DNA of 51,559 nucleotides, taken from the NCBI GenBank assembly GCA_900314445.1, contig OMVA01000017.1, positions 1 to 51,559 of the forward strand, read 5' to 3'. Positions 43,679 through 51,559 of the stretch are shown here, one piece after another. Position numbers and translations under genes: made by a program. The notes below the pieces were generated by a model. The model was not told the DNA's origin. It saw nothing but the letters and a program-made list of their open reading frames with translations, and did no database searches. This stretch comes from an uncultured Lachnospiraceae bacterium (lineage in GTDB: Bacteria > Bacillota > Clostridia > Lachnospirales > Lachnospiraceae). Numbering within the stretch: position 1 is the first letter of the stretch; each line of letters starts with the position of its first letter.

Positions 43679-44629
43679 ATGAACGTGGTATTACTAAACT
43701 GGATAATCATTGCCATCCTTCTTACATTTGCTTTGGGAGAATTGATTTATATTTTGCTAATTAAGGGATCCCTCAGAGAAATTGCCAGGGAAATGGCCAG
43801 AACCAGAGAAAGTTCATACGACAGACAGATTCAGATACGATTATCGGACCCGGATCTGGAGAAAGCTACAACTGAAATCAATCGAAATCTTGATTTTCAG
43901 AAGTCTCTGAAATCTGAGGCCGAAAAGTCAGAGAGAGAGATGAAGCAATCCGTTTCGGATATTGCCCACGATTTGAGAACTCCCCTTACTGTGGTTAAGG
44001 GTAATCTTCAAATGCTGGGGAATGAAGAAGGACTTTCGCCGGACAGTAAATCCTATCTCCGGATTTGTCAGGAGAAGACAGACCTGCTGAAAGACATGGT
44101 GGATAATTTCTTTGAACTATCTGTATTGGAAAGTGATAGTCAGGCACTTGAATTATCCAAGGTTGATGTGAAAGAAACCTTGATACGGTTTATCCTGGAT
44201 CATGAGACGGTAATTCGTCAAAATAATCTGGAGCCAGAGCTGAATCTTCCGGAAGAAGCTATCTTTCTTATGGGAGATGAGAGACTGCTGCTTCGTATGT
44301 TCAGTAATTTGCTCAATAATATTCTGAAGTATGCAAAGGATTCCTTCTCTGTGGAACTAAAAGTGAACCCGGATGAAAAGGTGGAAATCCTATTTGCAAA
44401 TGAACTGTGTCAGGGTAGAAACCTGGGAGGAGATGGGCTTTCTGTGGATCATCTTTTTGACCGTGCCTATCGGGGAGATACAGCAAGGCAGACCTCTGGA
44501 GCGGGACTTGGCCTTTACATCGTAAAACTCCTGGCGGAAAAGCAGGGAGGCAGTGTATATGCCCAAATTTCTGAGAATCAACTTGAATTCCATATTCTAT
44601 TAAATCGGCTGGATTTATCCGAAAAATAG
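43679..44629 (+). CDS. Sensor histidine kinase with single short membrane anchor
   Basis: The 316-residue kinase has one clear N-terminal membrane helix (residues about 7-29, LNWIIIAILLTFALGELIYI), no extracellular domain and no HAMP. The phospho-acceptor His is in SDIAHDLRTPLT. The ATPase domain has the N box (SNLLNNILKYAKDS) and the G box (TSGAGLGLYIVKLLAEK). Because AGAGAGGA abuts ATG 43679, translation may really start at GTG 43685. With no sensing domain of its own it probably senses in the membrane or through the adjoining ABC transporter, as described for BceS/NsaS-type kinases. Confidence 0.92.
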   Translation: MNVVLLNWIIIAILLTFALGELIYILLIKGSLREIAREMARTRESSYDRQIQIRLSDPDLEKATTEINRNLDFQKSLKSEAEKSEREMKQSVSDIAHDLRTPLTVVKGNLQMLGNEEGLSPDSKSYLRICQEKTDLLKDMVDNFFELSVLESDSQALELSKVDVKETLIRFILDHETVIRQNNLEPELNLPEEAIFLMGDERLLLRMFSNLLNNILKYAKDSFSVELKVNPDEKVEILFANELCQGRNLGGDGLSVDHLFDRAYRGDTARQTSGAGLGLYIVKLLAEKQGGSVYAQISENQLEFHILLNRLDLSEK

Positions 44630-44658
44630 GGATGAGTCATAGGCAAATAAAGATTTAG

Positions 44659-44695
44659 GACCGAGGTCAAAATACGCATTGATGTCGGTCTTTTT
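44659..44695 (+). terminator. Terminator after the histidine kinase gene
   Basis: GACCGA...TC and GA...TCGGTC pair with an internal 2-base mismatch, followed by TTTTT. Confidence 0.7.
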
Positions 44696-44772
44696 CTATG
44701 TATTTTTATGATTTATAAGGAATTCGTGCTAAAATAAATGGGTACAAGTCAAAAATAAGGGGAGGTAAGTTT

Positions 44773-45630
44773 ATGTTCCATATTCTGGTAGTTATTTATC
44801 AAAAAAATATAGAAGATATTAAGTCCTTACCTGCTATGCTCAAGTTTCAGGAAAGACATGAAGATGTGAGTCTTATTGTTGTGGACAATTCCAATCAAGA
44901 TTTTGAATCAAAAGGACTTCCCGATCATTTAAAAGAAAAAGTAATCTATATCCGAAATGAGGAGAATTTAGGAATTGCAAAAGCTTATAATATTGGAATC
45001 AATAAAGCGGAAGAATTACTGGATATTCCTTCTGGCACTGTGGATTTAGACACAGATGGCTGGATTATGTTTTGTGATGATGATACAGACTTTAAGGAAC
45101 GCTATTTTGAGCATGCCTATACCCTGGCAAATAAAGTGCTACAGTTGGAAAGAAGAAATCTTTCCCAGGGACACAAGATTAGTATTATCACCGGAATGAT
45201 GGAGAGTGCAGGAAAGCCTTTATCTCCAGTGCATAGATATCAAAGATATAATACTAAGGCCAATTTCATTACCAAAGCAGGTGTCTATATGAAGGCAGAT
45301 TGTATTAATAGTGGAATGGCAGTGAGACTGTCCAGTTTAATTCTGGTACATGGTTTTGATGAAGAACTCTTTCTTGATATGACGGATCATGCCTTAATCT
45401 ACAAACTGGAACAGGCGGGGATTGGCCATATGCTGGTTATGGATGAGAAGGCTCAGCAGACCTTCTCTGGAAGAAACGAAACCAGTCGTGAGAAGAGACT
45501 TGCCAGATATGAAATTTACAAGAAGGATTATAAAACCTTCTGCCTTCTTACAGGTAAGTCAAAGTTTTATGAAAATTCAGAAATTATAAAAAGACGAATC
45601 GGTCTTGAAATACATCGGGGGAAGACATGA
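44773..45630 (+). CDS. Family 2 glycosyltransferase
   Basis: The 285-residue protein has the GT-A fold order: LIVVDNSNQDF nucleotide-binding loop, ENLGIAKAYNIGI, the metal-binding acidic motif MFCDDDTDF, and later GFDEELFLDMTDHALIYKLE, where the catalytic Asp is expected. These are like rhamnosyl- and related transferases. The ribosome-binding site is GGGGAGG. Its stop codon overlaps the next ATG (ATGA at 45627), so it is coupled to a HAD phosphatase gene. A role in cell-surface polysaccharide is likely; the sugar and acceptor are unknown. Confidence 0.82.
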   Translation: MFHILVVIYQKNIEDIKSLPAMLKFQERHEDVSLIVVDNSNQDFESKGLPDHLKEKVIYIRNEENLGIAKAYNIGINKAEELLDIPSGTVDLDTDGWIMFCDDDTDFKERYFEHAYTLANKVLQLERRNLSQGHKISIITGMMESAGKPLSPVHRYQRYNTKANFITKAGVYMKADCINSGMAVRLSSLILVHGFDEELFLDMTDHALIYKLEQAGIGHMLVMDEKAQQTFSGRNETSREKRLARYEIYKKDYKTFCLLTGKSKFYENSEIIKRRIGLEIHRGKT

Positions 45631-46298
45631 GAAAGGATATTGCTGTAATATTTGACTTTAATGGTACCTGCATTTTTGATGGTAAGTATCACAATGCAGC
45701 CTGGAAAGCGTATTGTGAAGAACTGACCATGCAAAAACTTTCTGAGGCAGACGTGGATGCTTTTATTGTAGGGCATACAGCAAAAGAAATTTTGGAACAC
45801 TTTGTTGGCTATGAATTAAGTGATTCTATGGTTCAGCAGTTCTCAGAAGAAAAGGAGAGAATCTACCGGAATCTAATTGCAAAAGAAAATCTGGAACTTG
45901 CTCCGGGACTGGAAACCTTTTTGAATTTCCTGCTTTTGGCGGGGATTCCAAGAGCCATTGCCTCCGTGGCAGACTTGGCCAATATGAATATGTATTTTGA
46001 AAGATATAATCTGGAGAGATGGTTCAAATGGGAGAATGTGGTGATTGGCGCTGGAAATATTCCTTTGAAACCCCATCCGGATCTTTATCTTGCTGCCATT
46101 GATAAGCTGGGAGTAGCTGCTGAGAATTGTCTTGTTTTTGAAGACAGCCTCTCAGGCGTAGAGGCAGCATATGTGGCAGGCGTCAGTCATATCATAGCTG
46201 TTATAGGAGATAGCTGGAGGACAGAACTGGAAAAGAAACCTGGTGTCTATTCAATGATTCATGATTTTACAGAATTAAATCCTGAGAATTTCGCTTAA
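45627..46298 (+). CDS. HAD-family hydrolase (beta-phosphoglucomutase-like)
   Basis: The 223-residue protein has HAD motif I as FDFNGTCIFDG, with the usual second Asp replaced by Asn; some HAD proteins naturally have this form. A helical cap follows (residues about 17-85). Motif II is IASVAD, with Ser; motif III Lys is in PLKPHPDLY; motif IV is VFEDSLSGVEAA. The substrate is probably a small phosphate ester or sugar phosphate. Coupling to a glycosyltransferase suggests sugar-phosphate metabolism for surface glycans. The Asn may lower hydrolase activity, since that Asp is the general acid/base. Confidence 0.82.
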   Translation: MRKDIAVIFDFNGTCIFDGKYHNAAWKAYCEELTMQKLSEADVDAFIVGHTAKEILEHFVGYELSDSMVQQFSEEKERIYRNLIAKENLELAPGLETFLNFLLLAGIPRAIASVADLANMNMYFERYNLERWFKWENVVIGAGNIPLKPHPDLYLAAIDKLGVAAENCLVFEDSLSGVEAAYVAGVSHIIAVIGDSWRTELEKKPGVYSMIHDFTELNPENFA

Positions 46299-46404
46299 AT
46301 ATTTGGATATCAAATATTCGTAAGATCTGCTCCTGATTTTGTTCAGATTAGTTTCGCGAAGGAATTCTTTATGATAGAATGGGCGTGTTCGGAGGTAAAT
46401 TATT

Positions 46405-47946
46405 TTGAGCAATAGAGATCGATTTGATAAGGATGACATCAAGAAGGGCCTTGTATTTGCAGGTGCTCTTTGTATTGTTGTCCTTTTTTATTTGTTAATT
46501 GGAAAAATTGGTGTGATTTTTGCAGGGATTAATAAATTGCTGAATGCCATGTCACCGGTAATTATTGGCTGTATCATCGCATTTCTTTTGAATCCAATTG
46601 AGAATGTGTTTGAGAAATGGTTTCGCAAATTCTTTGCCTGGTCATCCAGAAAGAAACCTCGCACACACCACAAGGGCACAGCATCTAAAACGGCCAAGCA
46701 TTTAGCGGTAGCCTGTACCATGCTTGTTTTTGTAGCTTTGATTTTCACATTTTTAAGAATTCTGATTCCACAGCTTAGAGATTCTATTATGAAGCTCTAT
46801 GACAATATTCCTTCTTATATCGATAGTATTGAAAAGTTTGGAAACAGATTCCTGAAAAAGAACCCTGATTTAGAGAACGTAGTAAGTGAATATTTAGATA
46901 ATGCAGAAACCAATGTGCAGAAGATGATTACAGACAGACTTCTTCCTAACATGGATACCATTATCAAAACGGTTTCTACAGGTATTGTTGGTGGCTTGAA
47001 GTTCGTTTTGAATTTCATTATCGGTATTATTGCAGCAATTTATATTCTGGGAACCAAGGATGTACTTTCTGCCCAGGGCAAGAAAATCATTTATGCTATT
47101 TTCAATAAAAAACGTGGTAACAGCGTGCTTCATAGTCTGGATCGTATAAATGTGATTTTCTCTGGATTTATCAATGGTAAGATTGTTGATTCCATTATTA
47201 TTGGAATTCTCTGTGCCATTTTCTGTGCCATTACAAAGATGCCATACGGTGTTTTGATTAGCGTTATTGTAGGTGTTACCAATATCATTCCTTTCTTTGG
47301 ACCATTCATTGGTGCTGTACCATCCATTTTCCTGGTACTGGTAGAATCCCCAAAGATGTGTGTGGTATTTATTATCTTTATCATCGTCCTTCAGCAGGTT
47401 GATGGAAATGTCATTGGACCATTAATTTTGGGAGATTCCACAGGACTTTCATCCTTCTGGGTGCTTTTTGCTATCCTGGTGGGCGGAAATCTCTTCGGAT
47501 TTGCAGGAATGCTTCTGGGAGTACCGGTATTTGCCTGCATTTATACTCTGGTTACGGTTATGCTTCGAGATGGCTTAGAGAAGAGAGGTCTTACCAACAA
47601 AACTTCTTACTACAAGAATCTAAGGGGCTTCGACCAGAATGGTAAGCCGATTCACGGACCTAAGCTGAAAACCGAATCTCCGAAGGCAAGAAGAAAACGC
47701 CTGCAGCAGATGGAACGCCTGCAGAAAGCTGGTGTAGTTTTCGAAAAGGTGACTCATGCCATTCCAAATGGATTGCGTCACGAAGAGGATGGAGAAGGAG
47801 TAAATTCTGAAAAAGATGAGCTTCCTGTAAAGAATAAAGCTATTGCAAAGAATGAAGCTATTGCAAAGAATGAAGCTGCTACAAAGGATGAAGGTGCCAC
47901 AAAGGATGATTTATCACAGAAGAAAGACTCTTCATCAAAGGAATAG
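46405..47946 (+). CDS. AI-2E-family (PF01594-type) membrane protein
   Basis: The 513-residue protein starts at TTG 46405, with GGAGG 9 bases before it. About eight hydrophobic helices follow the pattern of the AI-2 exporter/TqsA-PerM family: an N-terminal pair (ALCIVVLFYLLIGKIG), a cytosolic-looking loop, and the conserved core VGVTNIIPFFGPFIGAVPSI and QQVDGNVIGPLILGDSTGLS. The family exports varied substrates, and autoinducer-2 export should not be assumed. The C-terminal ~100 residues are a soluble charged tail with six-residue repeats (AIAKNE, AIAKNE, AATKDE, GATKDD). It is transcribed alone. Confidence 0.9.
   Translation: MSNRDRFDKDDIKKGLVFAGALCIVVLFYLLIGKIGVIFAGINKLLNAMSPVIIGCIIAFLLNPIENVFEKWFRKFFAWSSRKKPRTHHKGTASKTAKHLAVACTMLVFVALIFTFLRILIPQLRDSIMKLYDNIPSYIDSIEKFGNRFLKKNPDLENVVSEYLDNAETNVQKMITDRLLPNMDTIIKTVSTGIVGGLKFVLNFIIGIIAAIYILGTKDVLSAQGKKIIYAIFNKKRGNSVLHSLDRINVIFSGFINGKIVDSIIIGILCAIFCAITKMPYGVLISVIVGVTNIIPFFGPFIGAVPSIFLVLVESPKMCVVFIIFIIVLQQVDGNVIGPLILGDSTGLSSFWVLFAILVGGNLFGFAGMLLGVPVFACIYTLVTVMLRDGLEKRGLTNKTSYYKNLRGFDQNGKPIHGPKLKTESPKARRKRLQQMERLQKAGVVFEKVTHAIPNGLRHEEDGEGVNSEKDELPVKNKAIAKNEAIAKNEAATKDEGATKDDLSQKKDSSSKE
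47839..47910. repeat. 18-bp tandem repeats in the AI-2E-family tail
   Basis: About four in-frame 18-bp units encode AIAKNE, AIAKNE, AATKDE, GATKDD; the first two are almost identical in DNA. Confidence 0.65.
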
Positions 47947-48017
47947 CTACCTTACATAACTTAAGAAAATGAAAATTTGGAAAATGTAGATTTCATATAA
48001 AAGTTTTGGCTTGAATA

Positions 48018-48026
48018 TGATATAAT
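48018..48026 (+). promoter_or_regulatory. Extended -10 promoter of leuS
   Basis: TGATATAAT is an extended -10 element with a perfect TATAAT and no convincing -35 box, about 60 bases before leuS. The leader holds a small GGGCAA/TTGCCC hairpin; I do not see a T-box. Confidence 0.55.
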
Positions 48027-48084
48027 GCTGATTTGTTGGGCAATGTTGCCCTTTTAATAGAGAAATTACCAGGAGGAACTTCTA

Positions 48085-50511
48085 ATGTCACAGTATAATC
48101 ATAAACTGATTGAAGCGAAGTGGACAAAGAAATGGGAAGAGAAGCCAGTCAATGTTGATGACGGCCAGAAAGAAAAATATTACTGCTTGGATATGTTCCC
48201 TTATCCATCAGGAAATGGTCTTCATGTAGGACATTGGAGAGGCTATGTTATCTCTGATGTATGGAGCCGTTATCAGATGATGAACGGTAAGTATGTTATC
48301 CACCCAATGGGATGGGATGCATTTGGACTTCCTGCTGAAAACTATGCGATTAAGAATGGAATTCATCCATCTATTTCAACTAACGCAAATATTAAGAACA
48401 TCAAGAGACAGATTAAGCAGATCGGTGCCATCTATGATTGGGATCGTGAAGTAAATACAACAGATCCTAAGTTCTACAAGTGGACACAGTGGATCTTTGA
48501 ACAGATGTATAAGCAGGGACTTGCATATGAAAAAAAGATGCCAATCAACTGGTGTCCATCATGTAAGACAGGTCTTGCAAACGAAGAAGTTAAGGATGGT
48601 TGCTGTGAGCGTTGTGGTTCACAGGTAACTAAGAAGAATATTCGTCAGTGGATGCTGAAGATTACAGCTTATGCTGATCGCCTGCTCGATGGCCTTGAAG
48701 GTCTTGACTGGCCTGAAAAAGTTAAGAAGATGCAGAAGGAATGGATCGGTAAGTCTCAGGGTGCTGAAGTTAATTTTAAGGTTGCAGACAGTGATGAAGT
48801 AATCACAGTTTATACAACACGTCCTGATACACTTCATGGTGCTACATTCATGGTTATTGCTCCGGAAGCTGAAATTGCCAAGGGTCTTGCTACGGATGAA
48901 ACGCGTGAAGCAGTAGAAGCTTACATCAAAGCTACATCACAGAAGTCTTCCGTAGAGCGTATGGCTGATCATGATAAGACTGGTGTATTTACTGGTTCTT
49001 ATGCAATCAACCCTCTGAATGGCAAGCAGATTCCTATCTGGCTTTCTGACTATGTTCTTGCTGACTACGGTACAGGTGCAATCATGTGTGTACCAGCTCA
49101 TGATGACCGTGACTTTGAATTTGCAAAGAAATTTGATCTTCCAATTATTCCAGTTATTTCTCCAGATGGAAAACCTATGGAAAATATGGAAGTAGCATAT
49201 ACAGATGCTAAGGGTATCATGATCAATTCCGGTGAATGGAATGGTATGAAGTCAGAAGACCTGAAAGTACAGGCTCCTCAGATTATTGAAGAGAAGGGCT
49301 TTGGTAAGGCTAAGACAAATTACAAGCTTCGTGACTGGGTATTCTCACGTCAGAGATACTGGGGTGAACCAATTCCAATCATTCATTGTCCAAACTGTGG
49401 TGAAGTACTTGTTCCTGAAAATGAACTTCCTCTGGAACTTCCAGATGTTGAAAAGTATGAACCAACAGGTACCGGTGAATCTCCACTTGCTGCCATTGAT
49501 AGCTGGGTAAATTGTAAGTGTCCACAGTGTGGCGCTGATGCTAAACGTGAAACAAATACAATGCCTCAGTGGGCTGGTTCTTCTTGGTACTTCCTGAGAT
49601 ATGTGGATCCTCATAACGATGATGCTCTTGTAGATCGTGAAAAGGCTGACAAGTACCTTCCAGTTGATCTTTACATCGGTGGTGTAGAGCATGCTGTTCT
49701 TCACCTTCTCTATGCAAGATTCTGGACAAAGGTTCTTCATGATATTGGTGTACTTGACTTTGATGAGCCATTCCAGAAGCTCTTTAACCAGGGTATGGTA
49801 GATGGTAAGGATAAGGTAACAGGTAAGCCAACAAAGATGTCAAAGTCACTGGGAAACATTGTTTCTCCTGATGACATCGTTGAAAATTATGGTTGTGATT
49901 CTCTGAGACTTTATGAACTCTTCATGGGACCTCCAGAACAGGATTCTATGTGGGACGATGCTGGTATCGATGGTATTTATAGATTCGTTAAGCGTTTCTA
50001 TGGCATGGTTACAGATAACATCGAGAAGAAGGCAGAAGAGACAGAAGAGTTGGTAAGACTGAGAAATCAGCTTGTTAAGACCGTTACAGAAAGACTGAAC
50101 AGCTTCAGTCTGAATACAGTTATTTCTGCATTCATGGAATTTAACAATAAGTTTGTTGATCTCACAAAGACAACAGGTGTTGATATCGAAACTCTGAAGG
50201 TATTTGTACGTCTGCTTGCTCCATTTGCTCCTCATCTTGGTGAAGAACTTTGGGAGATGATGGGCGGAGAATATTCAGTATTTGATACAGGCTGGCCAAC
50301 ATTTGATCCTGCTAAGCTGGAAGCAAATGAAATGGAACTTCCTGTTCAGGTTATGGGTAAGACACGTGTTAAGATTTCTGTTCCTGTTGATGCTGATAAG
50401 GACACAATTCTTGCAGCAGCTAAGGAAGCACTTGGCGAGCGTCTTGATGGTAAGACAATTGTTAAGGAAATCTATGTTCCAAAGAAGATTGTAAATATTG
50501 TTGCTAAATAA
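48085..50511 (+). CDS. leuS: Leucyl-tRNA synthetase
   Basis: Charges tRNA-Leu with leucine. The 808-residue length is normal for the bacterial class I enzyme. The HIGH-type motif is [16 protein letters not shown], the zinc-like module has [13 protein letters not shown] and CERCGS, the editing (CP1) domain includes [20 protein letters not shown] and [20 protein letters not shown], and the KMSKS loop is [21 protein letters not shown] precedes the ATG. It is monocistronic. Confidence 0.97.
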   Translation: MSQYNHKLIEAKWTKKWEEKPVNVDDGQKEKYYCLDMFPYPSGNGLHVGHWRGYVISDVWSRYQMMNGKYVIHPMGWDAFGLPAENYAIKNGIHPSISTNANIKNIKRQIKQIGAIYDWDREVNTTDPKFYKWTQWIFEQMYKQGLAYEKKMPINWCPSCKTGLANEEVKDGCCERCGSQVTKKNIRQWMLKITAYADRLLDGLEGLDWPEKVKKMQKEWIGKSQGAEVNFKVADSDEVITVYTTRPDTLHGATFMVIAPEAEIAKGLATDETREAVEAYIKATSQKSSVERMADHDKTGVFTGSYAINPLNGKQIPIWLSDYVLADYGTGAIMCVPAHDDRDFEFAKKFDLPIIPVISPDGKPMENMEVAYTDAKGIMINSGEWNGMKSEDLKVQAPQIIEEKGFGKAKTNYKLRDWVFSRQRYWGEPIPIIHCPNCGEVLVPENELPLELPDVEKYEPTGTGESPLAAIDSWVNCKCPQCGADAKRETNTMPQWAGSSWYFLRYVDPHNDDALVDREKADKYLPVDLYIGGVEHAVLHLLYARFWTKVLHDIGVLDFDEPFQKLFNQGMVDGKDKVTGKPTKMSKSLGNIVSPDDIVENYGCDSLRLYELFMGPPEQDSMWDDAGIDGIYRFVKRFYGMVTDNIEKKAEETEELVRLRNQLVKTVTERLNSFSLNTVISAFMEFNNKFVDLTKTTGVDIETLKVFVRLLAPFAPHLGEELWEMMGGEYSVFDTGWPTFDPAKLEANEMELPVQVMGKTRVKISVPVDADKDTILAAAKEALGERLDGKTIVKEIYVPKKIVNIVAK

Positions 50512-50529
50512 TATTTAATAAAAAGATTG

Positions 50530-50575
50530 GTAGCGTATGTTCATCTGGTTTTGAGCATACGCTACTATAGATTTT
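50530..50575 (+). terminator. Stem-loop after leuS
   Basis: GTAGCGTATGTTC and GAGCATACGCTAC form a 13-bp stem with one wobble pair; only a weak T tract (TATAGATTTT) follows. Confidence 0.6.
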
Positions 50576-50596
50576 GATGAAGTATAAGGAAAGCGA

Positions 50597-51505
50597 ATGT
50601 TTCAGAAGATATTAATTAGAAACTTAATATTTATGATGCTACCGATATTTGTCATGATTTTGGTTATTGAGGGAGTGCATTACGAACTCCTGAAGTTACC
50701 GGCCTTTCAGACTTATGATATGGCCACGGTGACAGATGCAGAACGCATGCATATTATGGGACGAACCAATGTAGAACTATCGCCAGTAGCATGGAAAAGT
50801 GCTGGCTTCTCCTATGAGGAGGATGACGAAAGTGTTGGTGAGTATGGTTATATACGTGTAGAAAATCAACTTTATCTTGTGGCATTAAAGAATTCTGAAA
50901 TTGAAAAGCTTGAAAATAATCCAGAAAAGAAAATCAATTTTAAAATTGTAAAGGACAGTGCAACATCATCCTATGTGTCCAGCGTCTATGCCAAGGAACT
51001 GAAACAGGATGAGGATTCCATGAAGGATTTTGTAAGTCCCTATATTCTGGATCAAATGCAATTTCCAACCCTTCGAATCCTGGCTATGAAAATCATGCTC
51101 TATGCAGGGCTTGTGATTTTGACTTTACTTTTTGTTTATACAGTTCTTTGTATGCTATTTCCTTTGGTGAATGTGCAGACGAAATGTCTGGACAAGTATA
51201 GGCATAAAGCAAAAGCCTTTGCTGAAATTGATCAGGAATTAAGTGATAATATCCTCTTTGATGAGATGGGGATAATTATTACGGAACATTACTGTATGAT
51301 TGTGCGTATTTCTCGCATCGAAGTGGAGAGACGCAGTGATCTGCAGGAGTGGGTTGTGTCCACCTTTGAGGAAAAGGGAATCTTTGGAAAGTTCCATAGG
51401 GTTTATCGCCTTGCCAGCATTGGCAGAAGTGGCTCATTCCATTTGGATTTTGAAAGGGAAGAAGATAGAAAAGCGGCGGCAGCTGCTTTGGGAATTGGAA
51501 AATAA
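50597..51505 (+). CDS. Two-helix membrane protein, unknown
   Basis: The 302-residue protein has an N-terminal membrane helix (residues about 8-26, NLIFMMLPIFVMILVIEGVH), an extracytoplasmic domain of about 130 residues with strand-like segments (EYGYIRVENQLYLVALKNSE), a second helix near 163-188 (MKIMLYAGLVILTLLFVYTV) and a C-terminal cytoplasmic domain of about 110 residues. I recognise no catalytic motif and cannot name the family with confidence. Weak AAGGAAAG precedes the ATG. It is followed by a strong terminator that overlaps its stop codon. Confidence 0.75.
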   Translation: MFQKILIRNLIFMMLPIFVMILVIEGVHYELLKLPAFQTYDMATVTDAERMHIMGRTNVELSPVAWKSAGFSYEEDDESVGEYGYIRVENQLYLVALKNSEIEKLENNPEKKINFKIVKDSATSSYVSSVYAKELKQDEDSMKDFVSPYILDQMQFPTLRILAMKIMLYAGLVILTLLFVYTVLCMLFPLVNVQTKCLDKYRHKAKAFAEIDQELSDNILFDEMGIIITEHYCMIVRISRIEVERRSDLQEWVVSTFEEKGIFGKFHRVYRLASIGRSGSFHLDFEREEDRKAAAAALGIGK

Positions 51506-51539
51506 ATAAGACCGTGTGATGATTCACACGGTCTTATTT
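51504..51539. terminator. Perfect 16-bp terminator stem at the window end
   Basis: AAATAAGACCGTGTGA and TCACACGGTCTTATTT are exact complements around TGAT. The stem begins within the TAA stop of the preceding gene and its A/T ends let it act in both directions. Confidence 0.8.
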
Positions 51540-51559
51540 ATTAGCTGTAAAGATGAGAA

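Noticed and set aside
46298..46318. AATATTTG/CAAATATT stem-loop after the HAD gene as a terminator
   Set aside because: The stem is short, purely A/T-rich and has no following T tract, so it cannot be supported as a terminator.
48027..48084. T-box riboswitch before leuS
   Set aside because: The leader is under 60 bases, and I see neither the T-box consensus nor room for specifier and antiterminator stems.

Overview
The window looks like a chromosomal segment of a low-GC, Gram-positive, butyrate-forming anaerobe of the Lachnospiraceae, most likely Butyrivibrio or Pseudobutyrivibrio. The evidence is the gene order thl-crt-hbd-bcd-etfB-etfA, which is the order I know from Butyrivibrio fibrisolvens, together with strong AGGAGG ribosome-binding sites, TTGACA/TATAAT promoters, and Firmicute-type PyrK/PyrD, PcrA, Pdp and ClpXP operons. 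This identification rests on recalled family knowledge, not on a search.

Layout. 1-4946: the end of an acidic repeat protein, a 1052-residue coiled-coil protein with a degenerate AAA+-like C-terminus, and an MreB-family actin. 5000-11400: the central butyrate pathway, acetyl-CoA to butyryl-CoA, with its electron-transfer flavoprotein. 11450-12560: a LOG-family nucleotide hydrolase and a decayed glycine-rich gene. 12558-15800 (minus strand): carB. 16055-20667: an MTA/SAH nucleosidase, then tig-clpP-clpX-engB. 20924-26290: a DUF4364-like regulator (minus), rho and a class A penicillin-binding protein. 26372-32192: a LytTR-type regulator with an inactive receiver, pyrF-pyrK-pyrD, two unknown genes and a pyrimidine-nucleoside phosphorylase. 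32348-36780: PspA, PcrA, a small acidic membrane protein and an AEC transporter. 37071-38105: nine tRNA genes (Val, Met, Pro, Gly, Arg, His, Gln, Lys, Leu), followed by a truncated type IV prepilin on the minus strand. 38523-44629: a membrane stress or peptide-resistance locus (small upstream ORF, ABC ATPase, two permeases, membrane-anchored S41 peptidase, response regulator, histidine kinase). 44773-51505: glycosyltransferase, HAD hydrolase, AI-2E-family transporter, leuS and an unknown membrane protein.

The two observations I would follow first: (1) a short iterated element, consensus about GGCAAATGRRNTKSC, present in roughly forty core copies on both strands, concentrated between genes and often paired head-to-head in hairpins and terminators; (2) the 38.5-44.6 kb locus, which has the parts list of a lantibiotic-resistance system of the Nsr type (S41 peptidase + ABC exporter + two-component system) but with a different gene order, a second permease and a much larger, four-helix membrane peptidase.
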